From: Prevotellaceae bacterium | Lineage (GTDB): Bacteria; Bacteroidota; Bacteroidia; Bacteroidales; UBA932 | DNA: 9,879 nt | Reading direction: 5' to 3' | Assembly (NCBI GenBank): GCA_031259935.1 | Contig: JAIRKV010000293.1 | Location: forward strand, 1-9,879 | Shown: positions 6,971 to 9,879 of the stretch, in pieces | Numbering within the stretch: the stretch's first letter is position 1 | Layout of the letters: each line of letters starts with the position of its first letter | Translations under genes and position numbers: made by a program | Notes under the pieces: model-generated | The model's database searches: none | The model's input: the letters and a program-made list of their open reading frames with translations, nothing else | What the model was told of the DNA's origin: nothing

Positions 6971-8407
6971 TCAGTCGGTTATTTCTTCTATTTTTGTTCT
7001 GTCGGGCTGCGGATTCACTTCTTTCTGCTGTTTTACATATTCTACAAGCGCTACAGCAGATTTCACATTTAACGATTTCCCGGCATCTTTATGATCAAAT
7101 TTATACGCTGAAGCAATAAAACTGTTCATGCCCGTCATGTATTTCCTGTTTTTGTCAAGCGGATTTCCCTTTGCGTCCCGTATTTCAATATCAACAACTT
7201 CATTGTTTTTTACTTTAATTGAATAAGATATTCCCGATGTTTTCAAATCGGCGTATTTACTTTCGCTTTTGTACGAATTTTTAAGTAACGAATATATTTC
7301 ATCATAACTCAGTTCAAACACAATAACGTAATTGTCGAAAGGGTCGAGTTTGTATAGTTGCAGCAGGGAAATGTCGCCTTTTGCAATTTCATCTATTCTG
7401 ATTCCTCCCGAATTTTGAAATGCTATATCAAGATTGAAATTTTTCGCAACGGCATCGGTCATTAATCCTCCGAGATTTTCTTTTCCCTTAAAATCGGCGA
7501 CTGCTCTGCCGGCAACCTCATTCAGCGGCGTTTCGTCGTAATATTTGTTTATCAGCGCCTGCAATTCTTCGTTTTTATCCTGCAAGGTTGATACATCGAT
7601 AAGTTCGAATTTTTTTTCGACAATCGTTTTGCCTTTCATCTTTATTGTGGTTTTGCCTATGTATTTCAAATAGCATTCGGTTTGTGAAATAAGAACGCCG
7701 TTTTCAATCATTCCATCAACGCGTGTATGCGAATGTCCGCCAATGATAACATCAAGTTCGGGCATTTCGTTGGCAAGAATCACATCTTCATCTATGCCGT
7801 TATGGCTTAGCGCTATGAACACATCGCACTGCCGGCGCAGATTTTTATATTGCAACGCCGTTTCGACAGGCTGGAAGAAATCGATGTTATGAACTTTGTC
7901 GGGATGCGTACTCGGAATTAATTTCCCGTTTAAATTTTCAACCTGAATCGTTGCCAGAATACAAATCTCAATTCCATCCATTTTGAGCATTACATAAGGT
8001 TCGGGCTGCTTTATCACTGACTTTTCCGAAACTTTCATATTTGCGCAAAGCAAGGGAAACTTTGCCTGTTCGATACGTTTGAACAAAAAATCCTGCCCGT
8101 AGTCAAATTCGTGATTTCCTATCACTCCGAAGTCATAGCCGATTTTGTTCATTATTTCAATCATCGGATAACCTTTATCGTCGTGCTGATCGACAATCGG
8201 ATTTCCCGAAAACATGTCGCCGCCGCTGAGAAGCAGCACATTTTTATTTTCGGCTCTCACTTTATCGATGTATGCCGCAACTTTGCCATAATTATCAATC
8301 ATGGCATGCATGTCGTTAGTCGACAAAATAATTATTTGTGTTTCTTTGTTTGCTGAAGAGCAAGCTGTAAAAACAAAAATTGCGAGTAAGTAAAACAGTT
8401 TTTTCAT
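6971..8407 (-). CDS. 5'-nucleotidase / metallophosphoesterase lipoprotein
   Basis: A 478-aa envelope lipoprotein of the UshA/5'-nucleotidase family, which removes phosphate from nucleotides or related phosphate esters outside the cytoplasm. Lipoprotein signal: hydrophobic run to FTAC with lipidated Cys16. The N-terminal two-metal phosphoesterase domain carries Asp32 and His34 (NDMHA), Asp64 (SGGDMFSG), Asn98-His99 (GNHEFDYG), His202 (SHNG), and His225 and His227 (GGHSHT): a complete metal and catalytic set. The C-terminal nucleotidase domain starts near residue 296 (EVAGRAVADF) and has NSGGIR (332-337, substrate-binding Arg337) and DPFDNY (355-360). The usual GDGY-like substrate loop is replaced by SAYKFDH near 433-439, so base recognition may differ. 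Both domains are in one chain; some Bacteroidota have them as two adjacent genes. Its ATG overlaps the stop of the 67-aa gene (ATGA, 8407-8404), indicating coupled translation. Exact substrate is not determinable. Confidence 0.88.
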   Translation of the reverse strand: MKKLFYLLAIFVFTACSSANKETQIIILSTNDMHAMIDNYGKVAAYIDKVRAENKNVLLLSGGDMFSGNPIVDQHDDKGYPMIEIMNKIGYDFGVIGNHEFDYGQDFLFKRIEQAKFPLLCANMKVSEKSVIKQPEPYVMLKMDGIEICILATIQVENLNGKLIPSTHPDKVHNIDFFQPVETALQYKNLRRQCDVFIALSHNGIDEDVILANEMPELDVIIGGHSHTRVDGMIENGVLISQTECYLKYIGKTTIKMKGKTIVEKKFELIDVSTLQDKNEELQALINKYYDETPLNEVAGRAVADFKGKENLGGLMTDAVAKNFNLDIAFQNSGGIRIDEIAKGDISLLQLYKLDPFDNYVIVFELSYDEIYSLLKNSYKSESKYADLKTSGISYSIKVKNNEVVDIEIRDAKGNPLDKNRKYMTGMNSFIASAYKFDHKDAGKSLNVKSAVALVEYVKQQKEVNPQPDRTKIEEITD

Positions 8408-8607
8408 TTTATTATTTTTTTTATTGTTATTTGTGAATTTTCGTGTAAGGGTCCGCTAATCGAAAAGCGATTGCCGTACCTGTCATATATTTCCACTTTG
8501 CCTTGTTTTATTTCTTCCAAAACATTTTTATCGAACTTGCGTATGGCGGCTTCTGCTGTTGCTCCGACAAATATTTCGATTTCGTTTCCGTTTATAAATA
8601 TTTTCAT
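8404..8607 (-). CDS. 67-aa small protein, beta-grasp (ThiS/MoaD-like) fold suspected
   Basis: A small soluble protein with no signal peptide or membrane segment. The pattern MKIFINGNEIEIFVGATAEAAIRKF (split here as a first strand at 1-6, a turn, a second strand at 9-14, then a helix at about 17-33) resembles the start of ubiquitin-like sulfur carriers. A strand at 38-42 and the closing ISGPLHENSQITIKKI resemble the final turn and strand of such folds. The C-terminal Gly-Gly that ThiS and MoaD need for thiocarboxylation is absent; the protein ends in lysines and isoleucines. A carrier role is therefore unlikely. It sits 20 nt after the zinc-ribbon gene and overlaps the nucleotidase start by 4 nt (ATGA), which strongly supports real translation. 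Fold is inferred from pattern only; function unknown. Confidence 0.75.
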   Translation of the reverse strand: MKIFINGNEIEIFVGATAEAAIRKFDKNVLEEIKQGKVEIYDRYGNRFSISGPLHENSQITIKKIIK

Positions 8608-8627
8608 TGTTTTGAATTTTACAAAAT

Positions 8628-9143
8628 TTATTTATACCTGTCGGCAGATATTGAAAGTATAAATAATTGATATCCGTTTTTGTCTTTATACGAATAATTT
8701 AATGTTACATTATTATTGCGCTGGTACTGCATTTCAGGAGAACCTTTTAATGAATTAACAATATTTGGCTCAAAAATGCTTTTTAATTCGGCAGTATCAA
8801 CGTTATCTTTACTCATATTAACCAAAGTATAATTGTATTGAAAAACATTGTCCGGTTTTACAATTGTATTATCAAGACGTGTATCTCTGTTAATCATTAC
8901 GGGACACATTTTATTCATTTCATCTGCAATCTGCAACAGTTCCCTGTTTATTGATGGAGCATTAAAGAATAATAACTTAACAATAAAATATATTGAGAAA
9001 AAAGCAATAACAAAGGTTATGCCGTTTTTTTTATTTTTATTGAATATTTTTTTGCTGTTAAATTCATAACCGCAATTACTGCAAAACTTTGCATCAGCCG
9101 TGCTTTGTGCGTTGCATTTTTTACATGTAACAGTATTTTTCAT
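8628..9143 (-). CDS. Zinc-ribbon membrane protein of unknown function
   Basis: A 171-aa protein with three parts. Residues 7-24 form a zinc ribbon with Cys7, Cys10, Cys21 and Cys24 (CKKC...CSNC). Residues about 41-60 are one hydrophobic transmembrane helix preceded by a Lys/Asn-rich stretch, so the zinc ribbon should face the cytoplasm. Residues about 62-171 form a soluble domain, presumably periplasmic, with NRDTRLDN near 85-92, FQYNYTLVNM at 101-110 and a final strand NYSYKDKNGYQLF...SADRYK. I recognise this C-terminal pattern as recurring in bacterial zinc-ribbon and small secreted proteins but cannot assign a function. It is first in the - strand operon, with the 67-aa gene 20 nt downstream. 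Possible roles in membrane assembly or signalling are speculation. Confidence 0.82.
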   Translation of the reverse strand: MKNTVTCKKCNAQSTADAKFCSNCGYEFNSKKIFNKNKKNGITFVIAFFSIYFIVKLLFFNAPSINRELLQIADEMNKMCPVMINRDTRLDNTIVKPDNVFQYNYTLVNMSKDNVDTAELKSIFEPNIVNSLKGSPEMQYQRNNNVTLNYSYKDKNGYQLFILSISADRYK

Positions 9144-9165
9144 AAATTATAAATATAAATTTCCG

Positions 9166-9173
9166 CAAATTTA
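9166..9173 (-). promoter_or_regulatory. Putative -7 promoter box for the zinc-ribbon/nucleotidase operon
   Basis: On the - strand this reads TAAATTTG, an exact TAnnTTTG match, 22 nt upstream of the ATG at 9143. A start site near 9159 would give a leader of about 16 nt. No TTTG is found at the usual -33 spacing. Confidence 0.45.
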
Positions 9174-9223
9174 TAAAATTATTTTGATATTTAGTCGCTC
9201 CTTACGAATAAAAAAAAACAACA

Positions 9224-9280
9224 ATGATAAGACACATTAAAATTTACGGTATTTATTTATTTCTATCAGTTTTGTCCTGA
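9224..9280 (+). pseudogene. Possible 18-codon gene remnant or leader peptide
   Basis: An ATG at 9224 opens MIRHIKIYGIYLFLSVLS and then meets TGA at 9278-9280. A basic start followed by a hydrophobic run looks like the beginning of a signal peptide or membrane protein. Immediately after the stop the sequence becomes interspersed-repeat DNA (from 9298). It may be the stub of a gene lost to repeat insertion or decay, a very small membrane peptide, or chance. Confidence 0.2.
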
Positions 9281-9297
9281 CACAAAAGTAAGCAAAA

Positions 9298-9420
9298 CGT
9301 CATTGTGGGGAGCGCAGCGATTTAAAGATTTAAAAATTTAAAGATTTAAATAAGCACCACGTCATTGCGAGCGAAGCGAAGCAATCCAGAAGCGCAGCGG
9401 AGATCAACGATTTAATCCAG
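9298..9420. repeat. Degenerate relatives of the CGTCATTGCGAG repeat
   Basis: CGTCATTG occurs at 9298-9305, leading into GGGGAGCGCAGCGA. A closer match, CGTCATTGCGAG, lies at 9360-9371 and continues GCGAAGCGAAGCAATCCAGAA to 9391. AATCCAG recurs at 9383-9389 and 9414-9420. AGCGCAGCG occurs at 9311-9319 and 9391-9399. Between the two CGTCATTG copies sits the 8-bp tandem tract 9319-9350. Unlike the copy at 5442-5644 there is no long perfect palindrome, suggesting decayed or partly duplicated modules. Confidence 0.7.
9319..9350. repeat. Four tandem 8-bp units of GATTTAAA type
   Basis: The units are GATTTAAA (9319-9326), GATTTAAA (9327-9334), AATTTAAA (9335-9342) and GATTTAAA (9343-9350), head to tail with one variant base. 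The same 8-bp unit forms both arms of the element at 5442-5644 and occurs twice at 9764-9779. Confidence 0.85.
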
Positions 9421-9577
9421 AAAAAAACCGTCTGAACTGTGATTTGTGTGATTAAAATGATTAATAATGAAAAAAGAATGACAAATAAAAAAACCTTATT
9501 TCAAAAACAAAACAACCTTAGTAGCAACAGATAACACACACCCGCCAACCTTATTACCTTATTGTTCATTTGTTTCC

Positions 9578-9731
9578 TGCATCCCGGCGGGATGCATCGC
9601 TCGGTAGAATGTCACCGCAACAAAGGTTACGTGCGGAGCAGCGGCGGTTTTTCAAGTCATTTGCAGTAACCCGCACGTGATGCACAAAGAGATGTTGTTT
9701 CTACCGAGCGACGCATTCCTAATGGAATGCG
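9578..9731. repeat. 154-bp two-hairpin inverted-repeat element
   Basis: The left hairpin TGCATCCC-GGC-GGGATGCA (9578-9596) is a perfect 8-bp stem. The right hairpin CGCATTCC-TAAT-GGAATGCG (9712-9731) is also perfect, with a different stem sequence. Inside them TCGCTCGGTAGAA (9597-9609) and TTCTACCGAGCGA (9699-9711) are perfect 13-bp inverted repeats. Further inside, GGTTAC (9625-9630) pairs with GTAACC (9666-9671), or TTACGTGCGG (9627-9636) pairs with CCGCACGTGA (9671-9680) with one mismatch, giving alternative folds. It has no coding capacity and resembles a REP/MITE-like mobile or regulatory repeat. Confidence 0.8.
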
Positions 9732-9763
9732 AATAAGCAAATCAAAGAGCGTAGCGGCTTAAT

Positions 9764-9779
9764 AATTTAAATATTTAAA
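9764..9779. repeat. Two tandem 8-bp NATTTAAA units
   Basis: AATTTAAA (9764-9771) and TATTTAAA (9772-9779) follow a GAGCGTAGCG module (9747-9756), parallel to the GAGCGCAGCG plus GATTTAAA arrangement at 9310-9350. Confidence 0.65.
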
Positions 9780-9796
9780 GTACGAAAAGGCAAAGT

Positions 9797-9879
9797 AAAA
9801 CGATTACCGATGAATTTTAAAACGATAACTATCGTTTGAGGAAAAGATAACTATCGTTTTGTCAAAAGACGGTTATCGT
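9797..9879. repeat. Imperfect 22-23-nt tandem repeat with palindromic core, cut by window end
   Basis: Four units each begin AAAA(C/G): 9797-9818 (22 nt, CGATTACCGAT core), 9819-9841 (23 nt, CGATAACTATCG core), 9842-9863 (22 nt, GATAACTATCG core) and 9864-9879 (partial, ACGGTTATCGT). The second unit contains AACGATA-AC-TATCGTT, a 7-bp palindrome about a 2-nt centre. The array may continue beyond 9879. Such spacing, about two helical turns, suits operator or iteron sites, but no protein is visible to bind them. Confidence 0.65.

Larger units (their letters stand above)
9144..9879. other. Repeat-rich region without credible protein genes
   Basis: This 736-nt stretch runs from the zinc-ribbon start to the window edge. 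It holds a promoter box for the - strand operon, a possible 18-codon remnant (9224-9280), repeat modules at 9298-9420, a short GATT-rich segment (9438-9470), a two-hairpin element (9578-9731), a 2-unit NATTTAAA motif (9764-9779) and a tandem palindromic repeat (9797-9879). No tRNA-like cloverleaf or family-like reading frame was seen. Confidence 0.75.

Noticed and set aside
8404..8607. ThiS or MoaD sulfur carrier
   Set aside because: There is no C-terminal Gly-Gly and no ThiF/MoeB, ThiG or MoaE gene nearby.
9438..9470. Possible 9-10-nt periodicity of GATT (9441, 9450, 9459, then GAAA at 9469)
   Set aside because: There are only three good units in AT-rich DNA; it resembles interspersed repeat text but is too short to call from this window alone.
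9496..9558. Short - strand open frame reading GNKVGGCVLSVATKVVLFLK
   Set aside because: It has no start codon after the preceding stop and only 20 codons; it could be repeat-derived or a gene fragment, but nothing here supports a gene.
9797..9879. CRISPR array
   Set aside because: The units abut with no unique spacers of 30 nt or so between them; it is a plain tandem repeat.

Overview
The window looks like a chromosomal segment of an AT-rich member of the Bacteroidota, probably Bacteroidales-like. Four things point there: a PorV-type outer-membrane protein of the type IX secretion system; the pairing of a short GT-B glycosyltransferase with a GH57 glycosidase, as in Bacteroides glycogen loci; promoter boxes of the Bacteroidota form TAnnTTTG where transcripts would start; and A-rich translation starts without clear Shine-Dalgarno sites. 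This assignment rests on gene content and motifs, not on a database search.

Layout: (1) 82-3857, + strand, a compact operon of glycogen/starch synthase-like glycosyltransferase, GH57 alpha-glucan enzyme, and alpha/beta-hydrolase lipoprotein. The first two probably make or remodel an intracellular storage alpha-glucan; the third starts 1 nt after the GH57 stop but would sit in the envelope. (2) 4023-5348, + strand, a KamA/lysine 2,3-aminomutase-family radical SAM enzyme with its own promoter. (3) 5349-5661, a gene-free convergent junction filled by a nested inverted-repeat element whose last hairpin could terminate the radical SAM transcript. (4) 5662-6759, - strand, porV. (5) 6971-9143, - strand, a three-gene operon read from right to left: zinc-ribbon membrane protein, 67-aa beta-grasp-like protein, full-length 5'-nucleotidase lipoprotein joined by an ATGA overlap. 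A hairpin with a T tract and a TAnnTTTG box separate it from porV. (6) 9144-9879, a 736-nt stretch with no credible protein gene, packed with interspersed repeats: a degenerate relative of the 5.5-kb element, a two-hairpin inverted-repeat element, and a 22-23-nt tandem palindromic repeat that runs off the window edge.

The genes are mostly housekeeping or envelope functions of recognisable families. The most unusual content is the modular repeat system: an 8-bp NATTTAAA tandem motif at three sites, each beside GC-rich palindromic modules. Protein-level points worth checking are the altered substrate/PLP motif of the radical SAM enzyme, the histone-H1-like tail of the GH57 enzyme, and the zinc-ribbon/beta-grasp/nucleotidase operon. 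I did not find a clear defence system, prophage, CRISPR array, transposase, tRNA or rRNA.
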